A stretch of 64,000 nucleotides of DNA from Paenibacillus amylolyticus (GCF_003719335.1 NZ_RIAS01000010.1:62001-126000), one strand, 5' to 3'; counted from the stretch's first letter, positions 7,950 through 16,570 are shown. Notes: a model not told the origin generated them from the letters alone. Made by a program: numbers and translations.

Positions 7950-9302
7950 TCCAATATACGTTCCTACATTGAAGATTACTTGAAGAATGAGGGATATAAG
8001 CTACAGAAATTTTCAGAAATTGCTGACATTAATGTGGGTACATTAAGTGCGATCATCAAAGGAACCAGACTTATGTCAATGAATCAACTAGACCAAATCA
8101 CATCAGCAATGGGTTTGGAACAGGGATACTTTTATGAAATGTATGGAGTTGAATGTTTTATTGAATCTGCGCCCCATTGGAGGCGATTAGAACCTTTTAT
8201 ATATCGTTGCGCTGAACTTGGTAAGCTAGATATTATACAACAAGTTATTACTCATGTGACAGATGATCAATCCTATATTGATGAGTTATTTAATGTGGCA
8301 GAGAGTCTCTATAATAAAAGCATGAATGAAGGGGCACTCATTTTATATGAATGTGTGGCTGACAGTGAGAAGTATCAACACTCGGAACGGTTGGCCCTCT
8401 GCCAGTACCGTATCTTCCTGCTTCATAAAACACTGAGTAAATTTGATAATCTTAATGCCGCAGCAAAGTTCGAACCATATATTGATAAATTAAATGAAGA
8501 AGTGCAATTGGATGCAATTAAAGACTTGGGTAATGTGTATATTGCGATACATATGTGGGACAAAGTTGATGCATGGGCACGGGAACTGGAGCGGAAAGCA
8601 GAGATTCAATTAAAAATGCAATTTCGTAGGCGAAAAAATAAAAGAAGACTAACAGGCTATCCTCTTTTTACATATGCAGCTTACGCAAATTTAATGATAT
8701 CAACTGTATATGAGACCGGCAGGGAATTTGATAAGGCCATAAAGTATATGCAGAAATACATGAGGATAATTGAAATTGAGAATCCTACACAAGAGGATCA
8801 AGAAATAATAGATTTATTCAAAAAATGGGGGGAGGGTAATCGACTGTTGTACCAATTAATGCTTGGTCAAGAAAATGTAATCGATTCTTATTTGGATTAT
8901 ATCGAAAAAAACCCGCCAGAAATATTAGCTGGATTGGTTAATATATTGCAATCAGCTAATCAGTATTCCTTTAACATTGACTATGCTTTGATTCGATTCG
9001 AGAATCAGATCAAATTAATTAATACGGATATGCATAATAAAAGTGGATATAACGATCAAATGTTTAACCGCCTGCATCAAGAATTTTATTATGAATTGGC
9101 AAGGTATCAAATGAAAAAACGTAATTATTCATTTGGATTGGATGCCTTACTTATATGTTTAGAGCTCTCATCTTCAAGTAAAGATGATCTGATGTGCATT
9201 AAATGTTTGGATATGTACGGAGAGTATCGGAGCGAAGCCAATGAAACACAAATGAAAAAGTATAAAAATGTAATAGAAAAGTTAAGCACACCAACTTTTT
9301 GA
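7950..9302 (+). CDS. HTH-TPR peptide receptor/regulator (Alo-like), copy 3
   Basis: The start chosen is the ATG at 7950, because GGGGAGGAGG sits at the right distance. The in-frame ATG at 7938 touches the ribosome site, and the collapsed copy at 9336 has the same GAGGAGG-to-ATG layout and opening residues (MPNIRS; here MSNIRS). The 450-residue protein has the same HTH (LQKFSEIADINVGTLSAIIK) and helical C-terminal half. It is closer to copy 2 than to copy 1 (C-terminus KLSTPTF). No peptide gene follows; the next 180 bases hold the remnant of a fourth copy. Confidence 0.8.
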   Translation, partial: SNIRSYIEDYLKNEGYKLQKFSEIADINVGTLSAIIKGTRLMSMNQLDQITSAMGLEQGYFYEMYGVECFIESAPHWRRLEPFIYRCAELGKLDIIQQVITHVTDDQSYIDELFNVAESLYNKSMNEGALILYECVADSEKYQHSERLALCQYRIFLLHKTLSKFDNLNAAAKFEPYIDKLNEEVQLDAIKDLGNVYIAIHMWDKVDAWARELERKAEIQLKMQFRRRKNKRRLTGYPLFTYAAYANLMISTVYETGREFDKAIKYMQKYMRIIEIENPTQEDQEIIDLFKKWGEGNRLLYQLMLGQENVIDSYLDYIEKNPPEILAGLVNILQSANQYSFNIDYALIRFENQIKLINTDMHNKSGYNDQMFNRLHQEFYYELARYQMKKRNYSFGLDALLICLELSSSSKDDLMCIKCLDMYGEYRSEANETQMKKYKNVIEKLSTPTF

Positions 9303-9335
9303 TAATTAAATGTCCGAGGAGGAAGGTGAAAAACA

Positions 9336-9485
9336 ATGCCAAATATACGTTCTGAGAAATAAGAGATCCAAGACGATCACATGACAGTAAAATGTGTTGA
9401 TTTATACGGAACTTACAGACAGCAAGCTAGTTTGTCTCAGCAAGAGACGTATTCACAATTATGCAAGACGATAAATATTAAATAA
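9336..9485 (+). pseudogene. Remnant of a fourth Alo-type receptor
   Basis: A GAGGAGG ribosome site and ATG begin MPNIRSEK and then hit TAA at 9360. In the same frame, three codons later, the sequence becomes the C-terminal end of the family (QDDHMTVKCVDLYGTYR, compare copy 3 KDDLMCIKCLDMYGEYR) and runs to a stop at 9483. More than 400 internal codons are missing. It is a clear internal deletion of a receptor gene, keeping its translation start and last 37 or so codons. Confidence 0.8.
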
Positions 9486-9487
9486 AA

Positions 9488-9525
9488 CAAACAGCCTATC
9501 TGCTTCTAAGGTAGGCTGTTTTGTG
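9488..9525 (+). terminator. Rho-independent terminator of the receptor array
   Basis: AAACAGCCTATC pairs with GGTAGGCTGTTT around loop 9501-9509, followed by a T-rich run. Confidence 0.75.
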
Positions 9526-9690
9526 TTTTGAAAAAGGATTAGGCAGAGCGCAATGCCTTTTCTAAAGAATTCTTTTTACAATATTATGCAAAACATAATA
9601 TGTTCTAAAAAGCACCTGTAGTCATTAGTAAAACTAAATAGCTTACTCATATTAAATGTTTTTCTAGAATGTCCTAGAGGGGTACACGAC

Positions 9691-9891
9691 ATGAGAGAAC
9701 TGAGTATCTTAAAAGACCAAATCGAGCAAGGTCGGCAAGAATTGAGTCGCTTGGTAGATCAATATGGAATCCCGAATGTGAAAGTGCTTGAGCAGTCTAT
9801 GGCGTTGGATGAGCTAATTAATGAATATAATCGATTTACTCTAGGAGTGAACATAAAGAAAAAAAGATTTGTGGCATTAAAGAAAACGTAG
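9691..9891 (+). CDS. Spo0E-like Spo0A~P phosphatase
   Basis: A 66-residue protein starting at ATG 9691 behind AGAGGGG. It forms a helical hairpin with the Spo0E signature SMALDELINEY (S-x-x-x-D, residues about 35-45). Spo0E-like proteins dephosphorylate Spo0A~P and delay sporulation. The last 15 residues are basic. It lies between the peptide-receptor array and a second Spo0E-like gene (11927), a plausible link between quorum sensing and sporulation, although co-regulation is not shown. Confidence 0.8.
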   Translation: MRELSILKDQIEQGRQELSRLVDQYGIPNVKVLEQSMALDELINEYNRFTLGVNIKKKRFVALKKT

Positions 9892-10000
9892 TCAAACTAA
9901 AAGTAGTGTTTGGATGGTAAGGAGGATGAGCCTCTAATAACCAGTTAGAATTTAATGATTATTATATTATTCATAAAAAGTATATATAAGTATATTTTGA

Positions 10001-10020
10001 AAACAATTATATAATTGTTT
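10001..10020. promoter_or_regulatory. Perfect 20-base palindrome upstream of the secreted protein
   Basis: AAACAATTAT and ATAATTGTTT form an uninterrupted inverted repeat 41 bases before the ATG at 10062. This size and symmetry suit an operator for a dimeric HTH protein, perhaps one of the receptors upstream; it is too A+T-rich to act as a terminator. Confidence 0.45.
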
Positions 10021-10061
10021 CGGTAACAATCTCAATTATGAAAAAAATGGAGGTTTTATCT

Positions 10062-10745
10062 ATGAAAAATTATGGGAAAATTTTATTAACAGCACTTATG
10101 ATTTCTTCCGCATGTTCAACGGTGGCAGCTGCTTCATCTGAAGGACAAGTTTTAAGTACAAATACGCCTGAAATAGTGATTAATAATGATATTTCTCAAA
10201 CAAGTACAATAGGTATTTTTGATCCTAATTTTAAAGAGAAAGCTATTTCACAAGGACTAGATTCTGAAACAATTATTGCGGGGTATTATGTTCCTTTTGA
10301 TAAGACGCGTTCCAATCTATCAAGCGATCAGGTGCATCCTTCTGCGTTAGGAGATTACTATCTGAAAAACATTGATATGACCCAAATTACTGGAAACGTT
10401 ATTGAGCGTGCGGTTGGAAAAGGTCCAGCACCTTTGTCCTTGTCTGTTGTTGATGGTGTGGCTACTACGTTCTCTGCTGAAATTTCTTCTAAAGCAGGGT
10501 TGGGAGGTGCAGAGATTGCTGCTAAGCTAGGCACAACCTACCAGGCAACTCGTAACTTTAACAAAACATACGGCCCAATCCAAATTCCTGCGAATAAAAC
10601 ATACACCATTTACTGCGCACCAACATATAACTACTACTCGTTTCAGATATGGAAACAAGGCTTTTTTTCTGATTCTTATATTGGTACTTATGAATGTAAA
10701 GAACCAACGGGGTTATACTGTTACTGGCGAGATACTATTGGTTGA
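10062..10745 (+). CDS. Secreted protein of unknown function
   Basis: The start is the ATG at 10062 behind GGAGG; the in-frame ATG at 10038 precedes the ribosome site. The 227-residue product has an N-terminal signal peptide (MKNYGKILLTALMISSACST, then VAAASS, likely cut after AAA). The cysteine in it does not sit in a good lipobox. The mature part has an alternating small/polar middle (FSAEISSKAGLGGAEIAAKL) then QATRNFNKTYGPIQIPANKT, and an aromatic C-terminus with three cysteines (YCAP, YECKEP, LYCYW). The alternating pattern hints at amphipathic beta strands. I do not recognise the family. A beta-rich pore-forming or bacteriocin-like protein is one speculation. Confidence 0.6.
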   Translation: MKNYGKILLTALMISSACSTVAAASSEGQVLSTNTPEIVINNDISQTSTIGIFDPNFKEKAISQGLDSETIIAGYYVPFDKTRSNLSSDQVHPSALGDYYLKNIDMTQITGNVIERAVGKGPAPLSLSVVDGVATTFSAEISSKAGLGGAEIAAKLGTTYQATRNFNKTYGPIQIPANKTYTIYCAPTYNYYSFQIWKQGFFSDSYIGTYECKEPTGLYCYWRDTIG

Positions 10746-10826
10746 TGACTAGACTTGATTTCACAATTTTGGTAATTTAATAACGCATACAATAGCAATA
10801 TTATATTACTAAAGGAGAATTTAAAT

Positions 10827-11096
10827 TTGAAAAGTAAAATGAATTTCTTAGTTCCCCTTATCTGTTCTATTGTATTATTTGTTATTGGATTTCAGTTTAT
10901 TGCTCAAAGTACTGATTGGGGTATGGACAAAGCTATGTTGGTTTTTGCAGAATACCAAAATGTAAAGTCTGATACCTTTGGTATCTTTGGTAGTTTTATA
11001 AACTCAGAGATTTGGTCGTATAAAATTGAAGGAATATTATTAATATTTTTAGGGATGTTAATGTTGTATTTAGCAAATTCATTACGAAATAAATAA
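10827..11096 (+). CDS. Small two-TM membrane protein, unknown
   Basis: An 89-residue protein with a TTG start (10827) behind AAAGGAGAA; an ATG four codons in is the alternative. Two hydrophobic segments (residues about 6-26 and 67-84) flank a polar, probably extracytoplasmic loop of about 40 residues. It follows the secreted protein by 81 bases in the same direction and ends at a strong terminator, so the two may be one transcript. A self-protection role for the secreted protein is conceivable but nothing in the sequence proves it. Confidence 0.55.
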   Translation: MKSKMNFLVPLICSIVLFVIGFQFIAQSTDWGMDKAMLVFAEYQNVKSDTFGIFGSFINSEIWSYKIEGILLIFLGMLMLYLANSLRNK

Positions 11097-11098
11097 GG

Positions 11099-11147
11099 CA
11101 GGGGCTGTCCCATAAGTCATAAAATTGGCTAGGGACAGCCCTGTTTT
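11099..11147 (+). terminator. Rho-independent terminator
   Basis: CAGGGGCTGTCCC pairs with GGGACAGCCCTG (one bulged G), followed by TTTTCT. It ends the secreted protein/2TM unit. Confidence 0.75.
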
Positions 11148-11360
11148 CTAAATTGTAGCAGCAAAAAAATGGGTCTGACAAAAAGACTTTATTTGATCTG
11201 ATCGCAAATGTGATTAAACGTCCGTCAGAAATACAAGGTATTCCTGATGAGAAGGAGATCATCTACCAGCTTTGCCACTTGCCTTTTACTCAAAATTGTA
11301 CGACAATAATTACCAGTAAAGAGTTAACTTGTGCAACAAACTGTGCTAAACTGGAGATAA

Positions 11361-11399
11361 TAAAAAAAGAGCAAGGATGCGATAACATCCCTACTCTTT
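11361..11399 (-). terminator. Rho-independent terminator of the minus-strand toxin remnant
   Basis: Read on the minus strand, AAAGAGTAGGGATG and CATCCTTGCTCTTT pair and are followed by a long T-run. It is correctly placed to end the transcript of the toxin remnant at 11470-11508. Confidence 0.65.
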
Positions 11400-11442
11400 A
11401 CAACAGCCGCTTCTAAGGGCGGTGGCTGTGCATAGGTAGCTG

Positions 11443-11475
11443 AAATAGACCATACCTTAGCGGGGCGGTCTATTT
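11443..11475 (-). other. Conserved-looking hairpin in the toxin 3' region
   Basis: AAATAGACC and GGTCTATTT (11443-11451/11467-11475) enclose a G-rich loop. A second hairpin (CAGCC ... GGCTG, 11404-11427) lies between it and the terminator. This three-hairpin 3' end is how I remember the Bacillus/Paenibacillus 'holin-like toxin' type I loci. Confidence 0.4.
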
Positions 11476-11508
11476 CTTTTTGTTTTGATTATTTAAGGCA
11501 ATTAACAC
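11470..11508 (-). pseudogene. C-terminal remnant of a small type I (holin-like) toxin
   Basis: On the minus strand the last codons read VLIALNNQNKKK then TAG. Small hydrophobic type I toxins of Bacillales often end with a short hydrophobic stretch and a basic Asn/Lys tail of this kind. Upstream in the frame there is no start with a ribosome site and no long hydrophobic helix (preceding residues are CKSDSCGDS), so the N-terminal part has been lost. The downstream hairpins and terminator are still present. Identification is from memory of the family layout. Confidence 0.4.
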
Positions 11509-11926
11509 CGAATCACCACAGGAATCACTTTTGCAGCAGTTAGAAAATATCTGATTGATATGACAGGAATTGCATTCGACCTCAATGGGTTTCATTCATC
11601 AAGGGATCATATGAGACATTTATTAAAATGGGTGATGGGGTGAATCCTGACTTGGCGTTTCTGAATCAAGTAGGAACAAAAACATAAGGATAATCTAAAT
11701 CATAGTGTGATATTTTTAGTGAAATGTGGATGGATCACGATATGTGGATAAAACATAAGATCACGTATCCATATGTTGTAGGTGGTTTGGAGTAATGGGC
11801 ACTTTTAAAAATACTAAACTTATGAAACTAAACCTTTGCAAACAATCATTTGATTTTGCAAAGGAATAAAATATGAATTTTTTGGCAATGTATCCTAAAA
11901 TGATGTAAAACGAGGGGGTGCATGCT
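11509..11926. other. Non-coding stretch with unassigned coding fragments
   Basis: Two short overlapping plus-strand frames (for example AVRKYLIDMTGIAFDLNGF near 11540-11598 and ETFIKMGDGVNPDLAFLNQVG near 11608-11679) read like protein but lack starts and ribosome sites. They may be frame-shifted debris of a lost gene. I cannot name it. A similar unplaced fragment (DLIANVIKRPSEIQGIPDE) lies near 11188-11247. Confidence 0.3.
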
Positions 11927-12115
11927 ATGGGTGAACCGAAGCAGATCAAAGATCGAATTGAACGGGATAGGCAGAAGTTACGTCGGTTGGCGGAGAATCA
12001 TGGCATGCAGGATAACAAAGTCCTCGAACAGTCCATGGTGTTGGATGAGCTAATCAATGAATATTATCGATTCCAATATAAAAAACATATGATGCAGAGA
12101 CAACCGATTGCTTAA
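11927..12115 (+). CDS. Spo0E-like Spo0A~P phosphatase, second copy
   Basis: The start is the ATG at 11927 behind GAGGGGG (11912-11918). The 62-residue product shares its design with the gene at 9691, including VLEQSMVLDELINEY, the S-x-x-x-D motif of the family. The two copies differ mainly at their ends, so they are paralogues. Expected role: dephosphorylation of Spo0A~P. Having two members flanking a peptide-receptor island is notable. The stop codon lies within the left arm of the terminator. Confidence 0.8.
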   Translation: MGEPKQIKDRIERDRQKLRRLAENHGMQDNKVLEQSMVLDELINEYYRFQYKKHMMQRQPIA

Positions 12116-12131
12116 TGCAGTCGGTTTTTTA
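12102..12131 (+). terminator. Rho-independent terminator of the second Spo0E-like gene
   Basis: AACCGATTGC (12102-12111) pairs with GCAGTCGGTT (12117-12126), followed by T-run. The rest of 12132-12417 shows no gene I can support. Confidence 0.7.
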
Positions 12132-12417
12132 TTGTGACCAAAAAGAAGTCGACCGCAATGCTGAAGTCGGCTTTTTAATGTTTTCCGAAAGTTAAATCAC
12201 GCTCCCGCCAATTCCCCTGATAACAGCGCTCAAGCCTCTTCCTCTTTAAATTCCGTACTAAATCCATAGCTTACAGGATCGTCACGACATCTCTAAACTG
12301 GATATGATGACCTCAATTCATCCGGAATGGATGCATCTGTTGGTTCCAACGGATTGAACCGTCTCATCGAACAACAGCGAGGTCTCATACAATGAAACGA
12401 AGGAGGGGGACAAGTGA

Positions 12418-14289
12418 ATGGCAGAAAGGACGTTGAACTTTGTTCGTTCAATCCGAAAAAGCATAAACCTGCGCTCCAAGCTGCTAGTGCTTTTTCTGGC
12501 ATTGACTCTCTTGCCGCTTAGCTTGCAGGGGGTGATGAGCTACGCCCATTTTTCGCAGACACTGGATCGCAAGACAGAGCAATTCACCATTGATATGGTG
12601 CGGCAGATCAACACCAATCTGAACCGAATGCTCAAGGATTTTGAGCGGTTGTCGCTCTTGCCGCTCTATGACCAGACCGTTCTTGGCATCCTGAGGAAGT
12701 ACGATGGTTCGATGGGTTCAGGGACGTGGGCGAAGTCGGATGATTATCAAAAAATGAAGCTGTATACGTCAGCTCAAGCCTATGATCGGCCAGAGATTCG
12801 AGGCATTCATCTGATCAGCAACAGCGGTATCCTGTTCTCCAATCTGGACTCCCTTGCGGTCAAACCCGTCTGGGACGGCAGCCAAGAGAAATGGTTTTCC
12901 GAATTGAGGAGCACCGAAGGCATATGGCACTTGCTTCCCCCGCATATTCCCGGCTACTACGTAAGTGGTCAGGAAGCGGAATACATCACCGTGGGCAGAG
13001 AGCTACGTGATCCGGGGACGCTCCAGCGGCTGGGGTACATTTTGATCGATATCCGGCTGGAGGCCTTTGGACAGCTATTATCCAATCTGAATTTTGAGCA
13101 AAAGGCAAGTCTGATGATCGTGGATAGCCAGCATCGTCTTATTTTTGAAAAAACGTCTACAGACGGGTTATCCGCTTATGCTCCTTTGTTATCCCATGGA
13201 AAGCTTCAGGATTATGCAGACAATCAGAAGATAGAACTGGATGGACGTTCCTACCTCCATGTAAGGCATCATTCGGGATATTCGGGGTTGTCTGTGATCA
13301 GCCTGACGCCAATTACGGTCATTCAAAAGGAGTCGGGGGAGATGCTGACCTTTACGATGGGACTTGCCCTTCTCTGTATGGCGGCTGTAGCGACCCTTGC
13401 CGTACTCGTATCTTATAGAGTCACGCGTCCGCTTATTCGTCTGAAACATCATATGATTCGGGTGGAACAGGGTGATTTCAGCCAGCGGGTTACTCAATAC
13501 AGCAGTGATGAACTGGGGCAGATCAGCAGAGGATTTAACCGCATGATGGAGGAGATTCACCGCCTGTTTCATGAGGTGTATATGCTCGAAATTCAGGAAC
13601 GGGAAGCAGAGCTGTCGGCGCTACAGAGCCAGATGAACCCTCATTTTATATACAACACACTGGAGTCGATCAACATGATGGCTGTCCGCCAGAGGCATGC
13701 CGAAGTATCTGCAATGGTGACAGCGCTTGGCAGGCTACTGCGATATACCATTGATAAGGCAGATCGCATGGTGACGCTGCGGGAAGAGCTGGCGTTTGTC
13801 GATTCTTATGTGCGAATTCAGCAAGTGCGTTACAACGGTGAACTGGAGATCATCTATGACATGGAGGAAGAAGTTAACGACTGTCTTGTTCCCAAGCTGA
13901 TCCTGCAGCCGCTGGTGGAAAATGCGATCTGCCATGGGATTGAAGGACGGCTAGCAGGCGGCGGCACGGGAGGTATGATCTGGGTATCTGCCGTTTTATT
14001 CGATCAGGAACTGCTCATCAGTGTTAGGGACAACGGCAAAGGAATGGAACAGGAGGAGCTGGATCGGTTAAATGCTTCTATCTCTGGACAGACCTTTTCT
14101 GGACAAAACGTGCACTCACCCGCTAATCCCATTCTGCATCGTCGTGCCGGGGAGAGCCTGGGCCTGCACAATATCGCTCAAAGGCTGCATCTGGTGTATG
14201 GAAAAGACAGCGGACTAAGTGTTGATGGCAGCCCCGGGCAAGGGCTGGTTGTTACCTTATCCATTCACCTTCAACGGAAAGGGGATTGA
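12418..14289 (+). CDS. YesM-type sensor histidine kinase
   Basis: A 623-residue membrane kinase with ATG at 12418 behind AGGAGGGGGA. Residues about 20-40 and 300-325 are membrane segments enclosing a large extracellular sensor domain. A HAMP segment follows, then the His_kinase domain with LQSQMNPHFIYNTLESINMM (phospho-acceptor His), LILQPLVENAICHG (N-box), VRDNGKGM and SLGLHNIAQRLHLVYG. This class works with YesN/AraC-type regulators and normally senses extracellular sugars for an adjacent ABC importer, which is exactly the downstream context. The last bases overlap the region before the regulator start. Confidence 0.9.
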   Translation: MAERTLNFVRSIRKSINLRSKLLVLFLALTLLPLSLQGVMSYAHFSQTLDRKTEQFTIDMVRQINTNLNRMLKDFERLSLLPLYDQTVLGILRKYDGSMGSGTWAKSDDYQKMKLYTSAQAYDRPEIRGIHLISNSGILFSNLDSLAVKPVWDGSQEKWFSELRSTEGIWHLLPPHIPGYYVSGQEAEYITVGRELRDPGTLQRLGYILIDIRLEAFGQLLSNLNFEQKASLMIVDSQHRLIFEKTSTDGLSAYAPLLSHGKLQDYADNQKIELDGRSYLHVRHHSGYSGLSVISLTPITVIQKESGEMLTFTMGLALLCMAAVATLAVLVSYRVTRPLIRLKHHMIRVEQGDFSQRVTQYSSDELGQISRGFNRMMEEIHRLFHEVYMLEIQEREAELSALQSQMNPHFIYNTLESINMMAVRQRHAEVSAMVTALGRLLRYTIDKADRMVTLREELAFVDSYVRIQQVRYNGELEIIYDMEEEVNDCLVPKLILQPLVENAICHGIEGRLAGGGTGGMIWVSAVLFDQELLISVRDNGKGMEQEELDRLNASISGQTFSGQNVHSPANPILHRRAGESLGLHNIAQRLHLVYGKDSGLSVDGSPGQGLVVTLSIHLQRKGD

Positions 14290-14294
14290 TACGC

Positions 14295-15071
14295 ATGTAT
14301 AAAGTGCTGCTGGTGGAGGATGAAACGGTAATTCGTCAGGGATTACGAGAGTTGATTGTACAGGCGTCCCCTCAGTTTCAGGTGGTGGGGGAAGCGGCAA
14401 GCGGAGCCGAGGCACTGGAGGTACTGCGTTGTGAAGTGCCGGATGTATTAATCACGGATATCCGTATGCGCGAGATGGATGGATTGACGTTGGTTTCATT
14501 AGCAAGAGAGATGTACCCTGATCTGCTGATGCTTATCATTAGCGGGTACGGAGAGTTCGAATATGCACGCAGGGCGATGGAACACGGGGTATTAAGTTAT
14601 CTTTTGAAGCCAATCGAACGTCATGAACTGGTGAAATGTTTGCAAAAAATGCAATTGCTGCTGGACCGCAGAACCGGTCTCTCTACACTTCCTATCCCCG
14701 AAACCTCTGGCGCAGCCAACCCGGAACACGGGGAACCACGCAAAATTATTCGCAGCGTGAAAGAGCATATCCATCAGCATCCCGATGGTGATCTGCGGCT
14801 CCAGACGGTTGCTTCACTGGTCAATCTGAACCCGACGTATCTGAGCCAGTTGTTCAAAACCGAGACAGGCATCAACTATTCCGAATATATCGCGGAGGCA
14901 CGAATGGAGCGGGCCAAGTGGCTGCTGGCCAACACCGGACTCAAAATCTATGACGTTGCCCGGTTATCCGGATATCAGAGTCCGAAACATTTCATGTTGG
15001 TTTTTAAACAGCAGATGGGGTGTACGGCAGGGGAGTATCGTGATGGATACAGTTCGAAAAAACCTCTTTAA
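14295..15071 (+). CDS. YesN-type response regulator (REC + AraC HTH)
   Basis: The start chosen is the ATG at 14295, with AAAGGGGA about nine bases upstream; a TTG at 14286 overlapping the kinase stop is the alternative. The 258-residue protein has a receiver domain (VLLVEDE, phospho-Asp in DVLITDIRMREMDG, LLKPIE) and a C-terminal AraC domain (residues about 155-255; LQTVASLVNLNPTYLSQLFK, YDVARLSGYQSPKHFMLVFK). It is the partner of the preceding kinase and probably activates the solute-binding protein operon 100 bases downstream. Confidence 0.9.
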   Translation: MYKVLLVEDETVIRQGLRELIVQASPQFQVVGEAASGAEALEVLRCEVPDVLITDIRMREMDGLTLVSLAREMYPDLLMLIISGYGEFEYARRAMEHGVLSYLLKPIERHELVKCLQKMQLLLDRRTGLSTLPIPETSGAANPEHGEPRKIIRSVKEHIHQHPDGDLRLQTVASLVNLNPTYLSQLFKTETGINYSEYIAEARMERAKWLLANTGLKIYDVARLSGYQSPKHFMLVFKQQMGCTAGEYRDGYSSKKPL

Positions 15072-15173
15072 AAAACGTACCATTTCTGCAACTGACGTGA
15101 TTTAGGAGCAAAGAGCGCTTTCGATATACTGAGGTGGCACAGGAATACCATAACGTCCATAAGGGGGATTTCC

Positions 15174-16469
15174 ATGAAAAAGGCAGGACTGATGCTGATT
15201 CTCGCGCTTATGATCACAGCTTTAATTGGATGCACAAGCAGCAATACGGGCGGGGCTTCTAACGCCTCTGGTGGAGAGAACGACAAGGTAGAACTGAAAT
15301 TCATGATGTGGGGTAATCAGGCACACATTGATGTGTACAACAAGCTGATTGATGGCTTTACCAAAGAAAATCCGGGCATCAAGGTAACGATGGAATCAGT
15401 ACCCTTTGCCGATTATCAGCAGAAAATATCGGTGCTTGCCGCTGGCGGCTCGCTCCCTGATCTGGCCTGGGTATCGGAACGCATGATACCGCAGTTCAAG
15501 TCCAATCACATCCTGGCCGACGTGTCGGCGTTCAAGGATGATGCACAATTCAAGCTGGACGATTACATTCCCAGCACGCTGGATCTCTTCCGTGAGGGAG
15601 ATCAACTGTTAGGCTTGCCGTTTTCCACACCGCCTGTGGTGATGTTTTATAATCATACGCTCTTCGACAAGGCTGGGCTGACCGATCCGAATACGTTGGC
15701 TGCCAAAGGCGAGTGGACGTGGGAGCAGTTCGAGGCTTCTGCCAAAGCAATAACCAGCAAGGATGCGGCGAATCGCATCTATGGGGCTAACTTTTTTCGG
15801 GACTGGAAGACCTGGGCAGTGCTTTCTTCATATTCCTGGTCTAACGGAAGCGGGCCGTTCAACGAAGATATGACAGCGTTTACCTGGAATGATGAGTACG
15901 GAATACAGACCTTTGCCATGCTGGAGCGCATGATGTTTACCGATGAATCCCACCCGAAAGCGGGCGAGCAGGTGAGCTTTGATGCAGGCAATGTGGGCAT
16001 GTTCTTCGATAACTACAGCTACGTGTCCAAAGCAAGGGAGATCAAGGATTTTGAGTGGAGTATTGCACCTATGCCGTCTGGCTCACAGGGCAGCGTACCG
16101 ATGCTGGGGCAAGCGGGCTATGCGATGTTTAAGGATAGCAAGCATCCGGAGGAGACGAAAAAATTGCTGAAGTATTTTGCCAGTGAACAGGGAACGCAAG
16201 CCACCGCGACGTACTTTGTGCCTGCGCGTACTTCGGTGCTGAACTCTGATGCCTTCATCCAGCAGCCGAACAACCCGAGCAAAGAGCATATCGTGCAGGC
16301 GGTCATTGATGAAATGCCGAAAGCCCGTCTGATCCCGGGACATATCCGCTGGCAGGATATTGATAACGCGGTACTGCAAGGTTTTGACCGATTATTCGCC
16401 CGTACAGCCTCGCCAGAGAATAATTTGGAGCAAATGCAGACGGAAGTGCAGCGCATATTGCAGCCCTGA
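15174..16469 (+). CDS. Sugar ABC transporter substrate-binding lipoprotein
   Basis: The 431-residue protein starts at ATG 15174 (AAGGGGG upstream). It has a lipoprotein signal (LMITALIGCTSS; Cys about residue 20) and the fold of family 1 extracellular solute-binding proteins: LKFMMWGNQAHIDVYNKLI near the N-terminus, DFRKE-type subdomains, and a C-terminal helical part. It captures a sugar or oligosaccharide for the permeases at 17602 and 18500. Specificity is not readable. No ATPase is encoded here; such operons usually share the MsmX-type ATPase encoded elsewhere. Confidence 0.9.
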   Translation: MKKAGLMLILALMITALIGCTSSNTGGASNASGGENDKVELKFMMWGNQAHIDVYNKLIDGFTKENPGIKVTMESVPFADYQQKISVLAAGGSLPDLAWVSERMIPQFKSNHILADVSAFKDDAQFKLDDYIPSTLDLFREGDQLLGLPFSTPPVVMFYNHTLFDKAGLTDPNTLAAKGEWTWEQFEASAKAITSKDAANRIYGANFFRDWKTWAVLSSYSWSNGSGPFNEDMTAFTWNDEYGIQTFAMLERMMFTDESHPKAGEQVSFDAGNVGMFFDNYSYVSKAREIKDFEWSIAPMPSGSQGSVPMLGQAGYAMFKDSKHPEETKKLLKYFASEQGTQATATYFVPARTSVLNSDAFIQQPNNPSKEHIVQAVIDEMPKARLIPGHIRWQDIDNAVLQGFDRLFARTASPENNLEQMQTEVQRILQP

Positions 16470-16570
16470 CGAGGTGGAGAGTGAAGGAGTGCGGGAGATG
16501 AAGCGTAAATGAGAATAGAGCGTAGGGAGGACAGGAAAAGGACGGAAAGAAAAATGACGGAAAAAAGTGA

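Noticed and set aside
9336-9362. MPNIRSEK as a deliberate signalling peptide
   Set aside because: It has no signal peptide and is the N-terminus of a deleted receptor gene; best explained as debris.
11210-11416. 68-codon frame (MIKRPSEIQGIPDEKEIIYQ...)
   Set aside because: Looks partly protein-like but has no start signal, runs into the hairpins of the toxin remnant, and I cannot match it to a family; left as unassigned debris.
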